Positions 1-8,664 of a DNA stretch of 60,241 nt are shown piece by piece. Below the pieces are notes generated by a model. That model saw only the letters and a list, made by a program, of their open reading frames with translations. It made no database searches and was not told the origin of the DNA. This DNA comes from Candidatus Babeliales bacterium (lineage in GTDB: Bacteria; Babelota; Babeliae; Babelales; JACPOV01). Within the stretch, counting starts at the first letter, position 1; every line of letters begins with the position of its first letter. The stretch is taken from assembly GCA_020054235.1 (NCBI GenBank), contig JAGVLQ010000009.1:1-60241 (forward strand). The letters are read 5' to 3'. Position numbers and translations under genes: made by a program.

Positions 1-258
1 CCAGCCGAAGAAAAAGAAGAACCATTTTTCCACAAAGACCACCCGCTCATGCAATACTATCGCTTTAGAGAAGAACGGGCTGATATTACAGCAGCAATAA
101 AGGATGCTGAATGGGCCAACAACTATTTGATATACGCGCAAGAAAGCCTTGAAAAGAGAGGCGATCTAAATGCCGATTGGCACTTAAAAACTTCATACCG
201 CCTTGGCTTGGCCAAAGATATTGTAAACGAGTTTAACACCACACTAAAAACAGCATAA
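1..258 (+). CDS. M48-like metallopeptidase, 3' end only (paralogue 1)
   Basis: The reading frame is open from base 1 to the stop at 256-258, so this is the last 85 residues of a gene that begins outside the window. The visible part has the motif EERAD (an ExxxD pattern), which in M48-type zinc peptidases supplies the third zinc ligand downstream of HExxH. The flanking pattern (HP-L, then a Tyr-x-Arg-Phe stretch, then a helix with W-A and Y-A-Q) matches the three complete genes that follow. It is therefore the first visible member of a tandem paralogue array. The HExxH part and the N-terminus are not visible. The next gene starts 20 bases downstream on the same strand, so the genes are probably co-transcribed. 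Confidence 0.75.
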   Translation, partial: PAEEKEEPFFHKDHPLMQYYRFREERADITAAIKDAEWANNYLIYAQESLEKRGDLNADWHLKTSYRLGLAKDIVNEFNTTLKTA

Positions 259-278
259 TACTTACGGGAGGTTATACC

Positions 279-1085
279 ATGAAAAAAAATATTAAAAAAT
301 TGAAACGAATCTATAGCATTTTTTCAGTAAGCTTTGTTGCGCTGAGCCTTTTTGGTGCAAATAAAATTATTCAACGTTTGCATGAAAAAGATACTACGAT
401 TGTAACCGAAGAAACGGCAATACCACAGCGCGTTGATTACAAAGCATATTTACAACAAGAAGAAGATAAGGTTTGGCAAAAGCTTGAAACCATTAACATT
501 AGCAAAGAAGCTGTTGAGAATCTAAAAAAAACGAGCTATCAGAATTATCTGAATGATAACAGCACGTACAAAGATAACAATCAACCAGTTTCAAAAGAAT
601 ATGAAACTATGGTACATAAAATCCTACGTGAATTTGGCATAGATCCAGCAACTATTACGCTCGGTTACTGGGACGGACCTTCTGAGGCATGCGCAGGGGA
701 CTTTTTTATGAAAATAAATCCTGTTTTAATGCCTAAAGTTTCACCTGAAACACAAACATTCATGATTGCTCATGAAGTGCAACATATTCTCAATAAAGAT
801 CATTCAACAACGTATTTTATTAGAAACTTACTAGAAAATCCTGTATCCAATAGTGAATTAACACCGGATCATCCGCTTATGCACTTTATTTTATTTGCAG
901 AAAAGCGTGCCGATATGCAAGCTGCTATGAAAAGTCCAGAATGGGCAAAGCGCTATTTATGCTTTGCACAAGAAATTTCTCAGCTTGGTGATATTGATCC
1001 AAACGATACTGCTCATCCCGGAACAGCTGAGCGAGTAAAAATCGCACAAGCACTGGTAGAAAACAGTAAACAGCAAATAGTTTAA
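279..1085 (+). CDS. M48-like zinc metallopeptidase, membrane-anchored (paralogue 2)
   Basis: The protein has 268 residues. A basic N-terminus followed by one hydrophobic segment (about residues 9-27) suggests a signal anchor, so the rest should face the periplasm. HEVQH at 165-169 and EKRAD at 208-212 give the HExxH plus ExxxD zinc-site pattern of M48-type peptidases. The residues before HEVQH (T-F-M-I-A) are typical of the hydrophobic active-site helix. The length is close to the two following paralogues (263 and 264 aa). GGGAG-like bases lie upstream of the ATG. The substrate is unknown. Family membership comes from motifs only, so a related gluzincin family is possible. Confidence 0.75.
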   Translation: MKKNIKKLKRIYSIFSVSFVALSLFGANKIIQRLHEKDTTIVTEETAIPQRVDYKAYLQQEEDKVWQKLETINISKEAVENLKKTSYQNYLNDNSTYKDNNQPVSKEYETMVHKILREFGIDPATITLGYWDGPSEACAGDFFMKINPVLMPKVSPETQTFMIAHEVQHILNKDHSTTYFIRNLLENPVSNSELTPDHPLMHFILFAEKRADMQAAMKSPEWAKRYLCFAQEISQLGDIDPNDTAHPGTAERVKIAQALVENSKQQIV

Positions 1086-1098
1086 ATGAGGTAGACTT

Positions 1099-1890
1099 AT
1101 GAAAATTGAAAAAAAACATTTATTAATACTTATATCTGCTACTCTTTTGATTGCAGGGGGAATTTTATACTCTAAATCAAAAAAGATCAAAATAACCGTA
1201 GAAACTTCCTCTATAGAAAAAAAAGATAAGACGTTAACGCTATCTGCACATAATTATTTTATCCAAAAACTCGATACTGCCCTGCAAGAAGTTTGGAAAA
1301 GCTTTGAAAAAATCGGTATTACCAAGCAACGCTATCAACAAGCACTCCAAGAATACCGTCAAAAATATTTGCGTTCGGATTACCCTAACGGAAGCAATCA
1401 AGTTTCTTCTGATACAAAACAATTTGTGCAAGGCATCTTGAAAGAGTTTGGCATCAATCCGCAAGAAATTACCATTGTTGGTTGGAACGATATTTCACCA
1501 GCAGGTGCTTCTGAAAAAGTTATCTACATCAATGAAAAAGAGTTTAACACCTACAGCCAAGATGCAAAGTACTTTTTAATTGGGCACGAAATTCAACATA
1601 TTTTGCACCAAGATAACTGCTCGCGCTACACACTTGAACTTTTGTGTAATTATAACGGCATTCCAACGGAACAAAGTAAAGAAAGCCCTCTCTGCCAATA
1701 TAGTCGCTTTAAAGAAATGCGCGCTGATGTAAAAACAGCACTTAAAGGAAAAAATTGGGCACAAGGGTATCTTGATTTCGCAAAAGAATTTCACAAGCGA
1801 GCCGGCAATAATCCTGGCATTACGCATCCGCTCATTCAAGACAGAATTGCCTTAGCGCAAGAAATTTTGCACTATCCAACATTAGCATAA
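1099..1890 (+). CDS. M48-like zinc metallopeptidase, membrane-anchored (paralogue 3)
   Basis: The protein has 263 residues with an N-terminal hydrophobic segment (about 6-25) after a Lys-rich start, so a membrane anchor or uncleaved signal. The zinc site is HEIQH at 163-167 with EMRAD at 206-210. The central region (E-F-G-I-N-P, then A-G-A-S-E) aligns well with the neighbouring copies, whereas the N-terminal 60 residues diverge. It starts 13 bases after the stop of the previous copy with a GAGG-type ribosome site, which suggests one operon. Two Cys residues just after the active site (near 174 and 182) are specific to this copy. Confidence 0.75.
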   Translation: MKIEKKHLLILISATLLIAGGILYSKSKKIKITVETSSIEKKDKTLTLSAHNYFIQKLDTALQEVWKSFEKIGITKQRYQQALQEYRQKYLRSDYPNGSNQVSSDTKQFVQGILKEFGINPQEITIVGWNDISPAGASEKVIYINEKEFNTYSQDAKYFLIGHEIQHILHQDNCSRYTLELLCNYNGIPTEQSKESPLCQYSRFKEMRADVKTALKGKNWAQGYLDFAKEFHKRAGNNPGITHPLIQDRIALAQEILHYPTLA

Positions 1891-1902
1891 TAAGGAATTA
1901 AA

Positions 1903-2697
1903 ATGGCAAAACGTATACAAAAACATTTATTTTTCGGTGTAACACTTGGCTTTGGCCTCGGCATAACCTATTATTCATTAGTAAAAAGGGTGAAAAAAAC
2001 AAGTACTTTTGAGCCTACACCAGCAGCTCAACAAAGGCAAAACACGATTATTCATGACCTTGAAAAAGAATCCCGCGAGATTCAAGATAACCTTGCAAAG
2101 ATTGGGGTAACTGCAGAAAAAATTGCTGCCTATAAAAAGAACTATTACCAACAATATATTGAAAGCGACCAATCTGCTACCCCAAACAATGTAGCAAAAC
2201 CGATCCAAGATTTTGTACATGGTATTTTAAAAGACCATGGCATCAATCCACATGAAATTACCTTGGTCAAATGGACTGACCCTTCGCCGGCTGCAGCAAC
2301 ACTCAAGAGAATATTTATCAATGAAAAAACATTTTCTGAACTTTCAGAATCAGCTCGCCGCTTTGTGATTGGTCATGAAGTACAACATATTTTGCATGAA
2401 GACAATTTAACTATTTTTTTGATCAATAATATTTTGGAAACTGATATTGAAAAGTTGGCTGAGAATACAAACAACCACAATCATCCTTATTGCTTGTATT
2501 CTCGTTTTATTGAAAAACGCGCTGACATGAAAGCCGCCTTAAAAAATGAACTCTACGCTCAAGGATACGTTGATTTTTTACAAGAGCGTATAAAAAAATA
2601 TGGAGATACGCCAACCGGCACGCATCCATTACGCGCTGAGCGCTTAAAGGTTGCACAAACTATTTTAGAACAACATAAAAATTTACCGATGGCTTAA
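1903..2697 (+). CDS. M48-like zinc metallopeptidase, membrane-anchored (paralogue 4)
   Basis: The protein has 264 residues and closes the tandem array. A hydrophobic segment (about residues 8-25) follows a short basic N-terminus. The zinc site is HEVQH at 158-162 and EKRAD at 204-208. The start lies 12 bases after the previous stop with an AAGGA site. It runs convergently into acpP with only two bases between the stops, so transcription from both sides meets here. The function is probably proteolysis in the periplasm or at the cell surface; the target cannot be read from the sequence. Confidence 0.75.
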   Translation: MAKRIQKHLFFGVTLGFGLGITYYSLVKRVKKTSTFEPTPAAQQRQNTIIHDLEKESREIQDNLAKIGVTAEKIAAYKKNYYQQYIESDQSATPNNVAKPIQDFVHGILKDHGINPHEITLVKWTDPSPAAATLKRIFINEKTFSELSESARRFVIGHEVQHILHEDNLTIFLINNILETDIEKLAENTNNHNHPYCLYSRFIEKRADMKAALKNELYAQGYVDFLQERIKKYGDTPTGTHPLRAERLKVAQTILEQHKNLPMA

Positions 2698-2699
2698 TT

Positions 2700-2945
2700 T
2701 TATTTATTGCGCCGATTATGAATCGCCTCAATGGCATCGTTAACCGATTTGATTGAGGCTTCTTGTTCGTCAGTAATATCGATACCAAATGTCTCTTCAA
2801 TTTTCATTATAATTTCAAGACGATCCAAGGAATCTGCGCCAAGGCTTTCAAAAGTTGCAATTGGGGTTATTTTTTCTTTTTCAATTTTTAAAATTTCACT
2901 AATTATAGTACTTACTTTTTCTTGTGTGTCATTTTTTTCAAACAT
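2700..2945 (-). CDS. acpP: Acyl carrier protein
   Basis: This 81-residue acidic protein has the carrier motif G-A-D-S-L-D; Ser39 is the expected attachment site for 4'-phosphopantetheine. The helix after it (RLEIIMKIEETFGI) and the D-x-T-D-E-Q motif are typical of bacterial AcpP. It carries acyl chains for lipid synthesis, here most likely handing them to PlsX-dependent phospholipid synthesis. It is the last gene of the minus-strand run and lies 30 bases after the fabD-like gene, with a GGAG site before the ATG. No other fatty-acid-synthase genes are in the window apart from the inactive-looking fabD. Confidence 0.95.
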   Translation of the reverse strand: MFEKNDTQEKVSTIISEILKIEKEKITPIATFESLGADSLDRLEIIMKIEETFGIDITDEQEASIKSVNDAIEAIHNRRNK

Positions 2946-2975
2946 TTAAAACTCCGCTGCATCATACGATGTAAC

Positions 2976-3929
2976 TTATAATTGGTTTTCTAACACTGGT
3001 TTACTTGGTATTAAAATTTTTTTTATTGCATCAATATCTGTTGGTTTATTAATTGCCAAAATCTGTTTTTCAGGATAACGAATGATAAGGTTTTTAACAA
3101 TTTTTGTACCAGGACCAACTTGAATGATGATATCAAAATCTTCAAGAGCCTGAACTACTTTGTTCCATTTGATCATATGGTGTATTTTTTTCATGCTATA
3201 ATGTTTAATAGCATCCCCAGCTTTTACTGTTTTACCATCCAAACTTTCAAGTAGGGGAACATTCAAATCTTTAAAATCTATTTTTTCAAGATAAACTCCC
3301 AAATGATCAACAACAGGCATCATTAAAGGTGAATGCAAACCCATTTCAACAGGCATTTCCATAACCTTTGCTTCTTGTGCAATAACAAGCTCTTCTACCT
3401 GCCCAACAGCTGCAATAATACCTGCAACAATCGTTTCATGTTCCGTTAACCGAACAGCAACAGAAACGTAATTCTGTTCGGTTGCCAAAGAAGCACAAAT
3501 TTTTTGAACTTTGGAATAGGCAAGTCCCTGAACCTTAATTGCGCGAACAGAAATTGTAGACAAAAGTTCTTGATAAAATTGAGCATATTTTGATAAAAAA
3601 TAAAGCCCATCGGGCAAATTCAAGCCACCTGTTGCACAAATAGCGCTATATTCTCCAACGCCAAATCCTGCAACAATGTCAGGCTTAATATTTTCTTGTT
3701 CCAATAAGGCAGCAATGGCTGAACTTACCAAAAAAATCGATTCGTAGGCATAATCCATTTTTGCAAGCTCTATTTCTGAAGAAGCAAAACAAAGTTTAAC
3801 AAAATTAATATTTAAACAATTAGAAGCTTCTTCAAAATATTCCTGAATCAAGCGAGACTCATCATAAAGCTCTTTTGCCATACCAACAAATTGACTTCCA
3901 TATCCAGGAAATACCATTGCTATTTTCAT
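2976..3929 (-). CDS. FabD-like malonyl-CoA:ACP transacylase homologue, catalytic residues lost
   Basis: The 317-residue protein aligns end to end with FabD, which loads malonyl units onto ACP. The start reads FPGYGSQFVGM where FabD has FPGQGSQ, so the oxyanion Gln is Tyr10. The nucleophile elbow, GHSLGEYSA in FabD, reads GFGVGEYSA at 88-96, so His is Phe and the catalytic Ser is Gly90. The Arg that binds malonyl carboxylate in the following helix is also absent, and the Gln of the NPVQW stretch is Lys. Only the catalytic His (H199 in MGLHSPLM) is kept. The frame is intact and full length, which argues for a retained non-catalytic role, perhaps ACP binding, rather than a decaying gene. It is placed directly before acpP, and the gltX stop is 8 bases upstream. 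Confidence 0.85.
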   Translation of the reverse strand: MKIAMVFPGYGSQFVGMAKELYDESRLIQEYFEEASNCLNINFVKLCFASSEIELAKMDYAYESIFLVSSAIAALLEQENIKPDIVAGFGVGEYSAICATGGLNLPDGLYFLSKYAQFYQELLSTISVRAIKVQGLAYSKVQKICASLATEQNYVSVAVRLTEHETIVAGIIAAVGQVEELVIAQEAKVMEMPVEMGLHSPLMMPVVDHLGVYLEKIDFKDLNVPLLESLDGKTVKAGDAIKHYSMKKIHHMIKWNKVVQALEDFDIIIQVGPGTKIVKNLIIRYPEKQILAINKPTDIDAIKKILIPSKPVLENQL

Positions 3930-3937
3930 ACTACCCT

Positions 3938-5344
3938 CTACGGATTATTTTTATAGAGTTCGATCATCGACAAAAAATGCCTTATGCGGTTGATACTTTC
4001 ATCTTTACCAAATAATAACAGTAATTCAAAAACCCCAGGTCCATTGGCAGTACCAATTAATGCCAAACGAATGGGTTGTGCTAGTTGTACAAATTTTATG
4101 TTTTCTTCTTCTGCATATTTTTTTAAAAGACCAGATAAAGAATCGGAAGAAAATTCATAAGATTGCTCAAGTAAGATAATTATTGCATGAAGATGCAAAC
4201 TACTTGCAGACGTAATCCATTTAGCGTACTCTTCTTTGGCTGGACGACGTGTATTATTGTGTACGGTAATCAATTCAGTACGTAACTCTTGCAACGTTGA
4301 AACTCGTTCCTTCCAAAGTCCTAATGCATCAAGAATCATGCTTTCAGGCCAGGTAGAAAGATGCTCTAAAAAATCCGCATCAATATCGCTCAATAAAAAC
4401 TTTAAAATATCTTTATTGCTCGTTTGGCGAATATAATGGCCATTCATCCAATTCAATTTTGCGATATCAAAAATTGCACCACTTTTACCAACATCTGCAA
4501 GCGAAAAAAGATCTATGAGCTCAGGTCGGGTAAAAATTTCTTGATCTCCATGTGACCATCCAAGACGCACGAGATAATTACATAATGCTTCTGCTAAATA
4601 GCCATTTTTACGGTATTCTAAAACACCCGTTGCAGCTTCACGCTTACTAAGACGTTGGCCACTTGGACCTAGAACAAGCGGGATATGTGCAAATTGCGGC
4701 ATTTGAAAACCTAATGCTTGATAAATAACCATTTGGCGTGGCGTGTTTGAAATATGATCTTCACCACGAATAACATGAGAAATTTCCATAGCAGCATCAT
4801 CAATCACCACAACAAAATTATAAACAGGTGTCCCATCAGAACGGGCAATAATAAAATCGTCATATTGATCAACAGAAAACGTAACGTCGCCCCGAATCAG
4901 ATCATGAAATGAAATAGTTGCATGATCACGGGGAAACTTTATACGAATTGCATGTGGTTTTTGTAAATTTGCTGGAGTAAAAGGCAAATCACGACAGGCA
5001 CCGTTATATTGTTTAAATTCAACTTCTTCTTGAACTCCTGGACAAAAACAACGATAAGCCTTTTTTTCATCAAGTAATTGTTGAATAAATTTCTCATAAA
5101 GTGCCATGCGTTCAGATTGAAATACCAAGGGCTCATCAGAATGAATACCAGCCCAAAACAATGATTCAAGTTGGGAATCTACATATTCTCTGCGCGATCG
5201 CTCGCGATCCGTATCTTCAACACGCAGTAAAAAAGTACCGTTATGATGTCGTGCAAATAACCAATTAAATAATGCTGTTCGTAAACCACCAATATGCAAA
5301 TGTCCTGTTGGTGAAGGTGCAAATCGTACGCGGACTCTCTTCAC
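3938..5344 (-). CDS. gltX: Glutamyl-tRNA synthetase (class I)
   Basis: The protein of 468 residues charges tRNA-Glu (and perhaps tRNA-Gln) with glutamate. The class I signatures are visible: PSPTGHLHIGG near residue 9 (HIGH motif) and RLSKREAA near 235 (KMSKS motif). The length is typical of bacterial GltX. The start codon is GTG, chosen because an AGGAA site lies 6 bases upstream and because the sequence begins directly with the conserved V-R-V-R-F-A-P-S-P-T-G. It sits between the TPR membrane protein and the fabD-like gene in a tight minus-strand run. Confidence 0.96.
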   Translation of the reverse strand: MKRVRVRFAPSPTGHLHIGGLRTALFNWLFARHHNGTFLLRVEDTDRERSRREYVDSQLESLFWAGIHSDEPLVFQSERMALYEKFIQQLLDEKKAYRCFCPGVQEEVEFKQYNGACRDLPFTPANLQKPHAIRIKFPRDHATISFHDLIRGDVTFSVDQYDDFIIARSDGTPVYNFVVVIDDAAMEISHVIRGEDHISNTPRQMVIYQALGFQMPQFAHIPLVLGPSGQRLSKREAATGVLEYRKNGYLAEALCNYLVRLGWSHGDQEIFTRPELIDLFSLADVGKSGAIFDIAKLNWMNGHYIRQTSNKDILKFLLSDIDADFLEHLSTWPESMILDALGLWKERVSTLQELRTELITVHNNTRRPAKEEYAKWITSASSLHLHAIIILLEQSYEFSSDSLSGLLKKYAEEENIKFVQLAQPIRLALIGTANGPGVFELLLLFGKDESINRIRHFLSMIELYKNNP

Positions 5345-5353
5345 TGAAAATTC

Positions 5354-6013
5354 CTATCGTAATTTCTGTTGAGCCATAACAACCCAAGGCGATACATCTG
5401 GTGTTTCACCTTTAGTAGCAGCAAGAACTTTCCAAATATCATCCGCTTTTTCAAACTGATTGGTTTCTTGATAATACATGCCAAGATAATACTGTGCTTG
5501 TAGCTGTTGAGAATTGGAAGAGTCTTGAGAAAATTTTTGTAAATCGAGTAATCCTTCTTCTCGATTTGCTTTATCACTACTTGCCAATTTAATACGTGCC
5601 CATTTAATAGCATAGACATTATATAAAGGGGATTTTGTTGGAAGTTTTTTCATCATTGTATGCATTAATAAAAGAGCTTCATCAAATTTATCTTGTTGTA
5701 ACAAAGAATCAACTTGTACATTTAAAAAATAAGGTTCTAAAGAAGATTGGCTATATTGTCGATAGCCTGTACGAGAACCAATTTCAATATCTTGCCACAT
5801 TTCATTATTATTTTCATAGGCCTGATTATATTCACTCAATAATTCGGAAAGTACTTGCAATGAATTCTTTTCAAGATTCATGCGATTATAATGCCAATAA
5901 ATAAGCCCACCGATTGCCAAAGAGCCAGCCAAAACTCCCGACAAAAACTGCGTACGATATGTTTGAACTAGACGAATAATTTCTGGAACAGAAAAATATT
6001 TTTGCATTTCCAT
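5354..6013 (-). CDS. Single-pass membrane protein with TPR-like repeats (YfgM-like)
   Basis: This 219-residue protein has one hydrophobic segment (about 23-41) after a cytoplasmic N-terminus. A helical, TPR-like region follows: a repeat near 160-200 contains the A-Q-Y-Y-L-G-M-Y-Y pattern, with A-D-D-I-W-K following. This is the architecture of the YfgM/TPR_21 family, which assists the Sec translocon and periplasmic chaperones. That assignment is an inference from layout, not from a diagnostic motif. It ends 9 bases before gltX and starts after a GGTAA-type ribosome site. A second ATG two codons downstream is possible. Confidence 0.6.
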   Translation of the reverse strand: MEMQKYFSVPEIIRLVQTYRTQFLSGVLAGSLAIGGLIYWHYNRMNLEKNSLQVLSELLSEYNQAYENNNEMWQDIEIGSRTGYRQYSQSSLEPYFLNVQVDSLLQQDKFDEALLLMHTMMKKLPTKSPLYNVYAIKWARIKLASSDKANREEGLLDLQKFSQDSSNSQQLQAQYYLGMYYQETNQFEKADDIWKVLAATKGETPDVSPWVVMAQQKLR

Positions 6014-6081
6014 ACGATTACCTTTTGTATAAAACTATTATGCGAAAAAGCTAGCATACCTTGCAAAATCTCTCAAGTTTC

Positions 6082-7128
6082 TTAATAGCCTTCTGCATGC
6101 ATCATCGAAATCTTTTGTTCATGCATTAAATCACGATGCAACAATAAAGAAACTTTTTCGTTATATGACGCATAAACATTCTTAGAAGAAATAGAATGAG
6201 CAAAAACTATCGCATCTTCAATAGCATCAGGACCTGATGAACCATGCGCAATAACAAGAGGCTTTTTTAGCCCTAAAAGCAAAGCTCCTCCGCGTTGCGC
6301 TTTATTTATATTTTTTTTAAGACGCTTAAAAACCGGAGAACCAAGTAACCCTACAATTTTACCAAACAAAGACTTATTGCCTTCATCTTTTAACCATTGT
6401 TTTACTACCTGAACAGTCGCCTCTATTGATTTCAGCATAATATTGCCGGAAAATCCTTCACACACAACAACATCAGCTTTATGTTCAAAAATATCACCAG
6501 GCTCACAATTTCCAACAAAATTAAGAGAAGATTCTTTCAATAAAGCATACGCTTGTTGAATAACTTTGGTTCCCTTACATGATTCGGTGCCATTTGAAAG
6601 AAGACCAATTGTTGGATTTTCGATGCCTTTAATCAAGGAAACATACGCAGATCCAAGAATTGCAAATTGATACAAGAACTCTGGCTTACAATCTATATTC
6701 GCACCTAAATCAATGCAAAAGACAGAATCAACTTTAGTTGGCAAAAAACCACCTATAGCAGGCCTGAGTACACCTGGAAGCTTACCAATAATCATCATCC
6801 CTGCTACTAACGAAGCTCCTGAATTTCCCGCAGAAACAATTGCATGGGCTTTGCCATCAGCAACAGCTTTTATGGCATGATTAAGAGAGGAATCCTTTTT
6901 GCGTAAAACACCGCGTGTCGGCTCATCATCCATCGAAATGGATTCGGTACAATGAATTATTGAAATTGGCATCAAATGCCATGAACTTGATAGGCTATAA
7001 AGTATATCTTGAATAACTTGCTCATCACCATACAGCTGAACAGGTATTCCTTTTGCAGCAGCATTCAAAGCACCTTGGATTACGCTATGGGGGGCGAAAT
7101 CGCCTCCCATAGCATCAATTGCTATCAT
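6082..7128 (-). CDS. plsX: Phosphate acyltransferase PlsX
   Basis: The 348-residue protein begins with IAIDAMGGDFAPH, the PlsX signature, and has the G-N-S-G-A motif (A-I-V-S-A-G-N-S-G-A) near residue 100. PlsX makes acyl-phosphate from acyl-ACP, the first committed step of the PlsX/PlsY route to phosphatidic acid. It lies 23 bases downstream of rpmF, a common bacterial pairing (rpmF-plsX). With the downstream AcpP and with PgsA elsewhere in the window it points to limited phospholipid synthesis. No strong ribosome site is seen before the ATG. Confidence 0.95.
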   Translation of the reverse strand: MIAIDAMGGDFAPHSVIQGALNAAAKGIPVQLYGDEQVIQDILYSLSSSWHLMPISIIHCTESISMDDEPTRGVLRKKDSSLNHAIKAVADGKAHAIVSAGNSGASLVAGMMIIGKLPGVLRPAIGGFLPTKVDSVFCIDLGANIDCKPEFLYQFAILGSAYVSLIKGIENPTIGLLSNGTESCKGTKVIQQAYALLKESSLNFVGNCEPGDIFEHKADVVVCEGFSGNIMLKSIEATVQVVKQWLKDEGNKSLFGKIVGLLGSPVFKRLKKNINKAQRGGALLLGLKKPLVIAHGSSGPDAIEDAIVFAHSISSKNVYASYNEKVSLLLHRDLMHEQKISMMHAEGY

Positions 7129-7151
7129 AATATATTTTTACTTTCTAATAC

Positions 7152-7397
7152 CTACTGGTTCTCTTGAGGTGCCACAGCCTTCTTTTTTTCATGTTGTTCT
7201 TTGCGGACCAGGCCTCTGTCTGCTTTGGTTTTCATAACCTTAACACCCTTGTAAAAACCACACTCTTTGCAAGCCTGATGAGGAATTAAGGGATTTTGAC
7301 ACTGAGAACAATGAACAATAGCGCTTTCTTTGATACCTTTATTAGCAAAACGGGAATCTCTGCGCGCTCGGGATCGTTTTCGTTTGGGTACTGGCAT
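7152..7397 (-). CDS. rpmF: 50S ribosomal protein L32
   Basis: This 81-residue basic protein starts MPVPKRKRSRARRDSR, typical of L32, and carries a CxxC...CxxC zinc ribbon (C-S-Q-C near 31 and C-K-E-C near 44). At 81 residues it is longer than the usual 55-60, owing to a Lys/Glu-rich C-terminal tail. A GGAG site precedes the ATG. A hairpin lies in its leader, and plsX follows directly. Confidence 0.95.
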   Translation of the reverse strand: MPVPKRKRSRARRDSRFANKGIKESAIVHCSQCQNPLIPHQACKECGFYKGVKVMKTKADRGLVRKEQHEKKKAVAPQENQ

Positions 7398-7416
7398 AAG
7401 GAAATCTCCACTGAAG

Positions 7417-7448
7417 AAAAAAAATTAATGGTAGCAATCACTGCTACC
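7417..7448 (-). promoter_or_regulatory. Hairpin with U-tract in the rpmF leader (possible attenuator)
   Basis: Seven perfectly paired bases (GGTAGCA with TGCTACC) enclose a 5-base loop at 7430-7448. Read on the minus strand, the hairpin is followed after five bases by a run of eight T. It lies between the dprA terminator and the rpmF start, about 20 bases before the ribosome site, so it would be in the rpmF mRNA leader. It could attenuate rpmF-plsX transcription or be a second terminator. Confidence 0.4.
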
Positions 7449-7487
7449 TCTTTGTAAGCTATCAAAAAAAATTGTACAGAAATTTCG

Positions 7488-7513
7488 AAAAAAAGCAAAA
7501 TTTAGCTTTTTTT
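7488..7513 (-). terminator. Terminator after dprA
   Basis: An A-rich arm ending in GC pairs with GC followed by a T-run (AAAAAAGC / GCTTTTTT, loop of about 8 bases) about 40 bases beyond the dprA stop. The U-tract is on the minus strand, matching dprA transcription. The stem is AT-rich with only two G-C pairs. Confidence 0.55.
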
Positions 7514-7552
7514 CTAGGCTGAAAAACAACTCATTGCTTAAATTAATAAGAT

Positions 7553-8659
7553 TTATACCGATTGCCATCTACCAGAAAGATCCTGAGTAATTTTACCGCC
7601 AATCTGAAGATCAAAAAGAAGACTTTGCATCTCATGTAAAGATTTACCTGTTTGCTCAACCAGAGCATCAATAGGTTGCGGAGACGACTTACAAAAAAAG
7701 AGGATCTTTTCTTCACAAGTAAGTTCGTAATCAAAAATATCTTCTTGTACAGATTCAGCACCTGGTTGTTCTTGGAATTTTTCACCAAATTCAACAAGAA
7801 TATCGTCTACCTGAGTAACCACCTTAGCACCCTGTTGTAGTAAACGATGGCACCCTACTGAAAGTTCATCAAAAATAGAACCAGGAATTGCAAAAACCTC
7901 CCTTCCCTGCTCAAGTGCAAAAGAGGCCGTAATAGATGCACCGCTACGCTCTGCAGCTTGTACTACCAAACAACCTTGGGAGAGACCTGCAATAACACGA
8001 TTGCGTCCTGGAAAGTTACCGGGCAAAGCAAGCATATTAACAGGATAAGGGCTTACCAAGGCTCCATTATGAGCAAGAACATCTTTAAATAAAGTAAGGT
8101 TACTTTTAGGATATAATTGCAATAACCCAGAACCCAGCACCGCAATTGTTTTTCCTCCTGCTGCTATGGTTGCTTTATGTGCCATAGCATCTGCGCCAAG
8201 CGCACCACCACTGACAATATGCCAATCATGAGCAACAAGCTGCGGCACAATCTGATCAATAACCCGTTGTGCATAAGTATTTGCTTTACGCGATCCAACA
8301 ACTGCCAAAGCTTTATGCTGAACGGGTAAATTGCCTTTGACATACAACACGGGCGGTGGATAATGAATCTGCTTTAAAGCTTCTGGATATTCAGGATCAA
8401 GAAAGGTAATAATTTTTATGTCGTACTTTTGTGCAAGATTCAATTCGCTTTCAACATCATGCTGTTTACGCAATCCATCACAAATAAGAATCGCCTGGGC
8501 TGATGAAACATGAAAAATTTCCGTTATATCTTTACTTGAATAATGATACAACTCATGAAATTGTTCAGGTTCAAGAACAGAGAATATTTTATGTATGGTC
8601 GACGGTCCTATACCGTTGATCAATGAAAGATGCAAAAGCGCCTGATAATTATTATTCAT
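7553..8659 (-). CDS. dprA: DNA-processing protein DprA (Smf)
   Basis: The 368-residue protein has the Rossmann-like DprA core: VVGSRKANTYA near residue 117 and the GGALGADAMAHKA motif near 155, followed by T-I-A-V-L-G-S-G. An N-terminal helix-hairpin-helix-like region and a C-terminal winged-helix-like segment (about 305-368) complete the usual layout. DprA loads RecA on incoming single-stranded DNA during transformation, so its retention in a reduced genome suggests DNA uptake or recombination. It begins 5 bases after the gyrA stop and is probably co-transcribed with gyrA. Confidence 0.93.
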   Translation of the reverse strand: MNNNYQALLHLSLINGIGPSTIHKIFSVLEPEQFHELYHYSSKDITEIFHVSSAQAILICDGLRKQHDVESELNLAQKYDIKIITFLDPEYPEALKQIHYPPPVLYVKGNLPVQHKALAVVGSRKANTYAQRVIDQIVPQLVAHDWHIVSGGALGADAMAHKATIAAGGKTIAVLGSGLLQLYPKSNLTLFKDVLAHNGALVSPYPVNMLALPGNFPGRNRVIAGLSQGCLVVQAAERSGASITASFALEQGREVFAIPGSIFDELSVGCHRLLQQGAKVVTQVDDILVEFGEKFQEQPGAESVQEDIFDYELTCEEKILFFCKSSPQPIDALVEQTGKSLHEMQSLLFDLQIGGKITQDLSGRWQSV

Positions 8660-8664
8660 AGATG

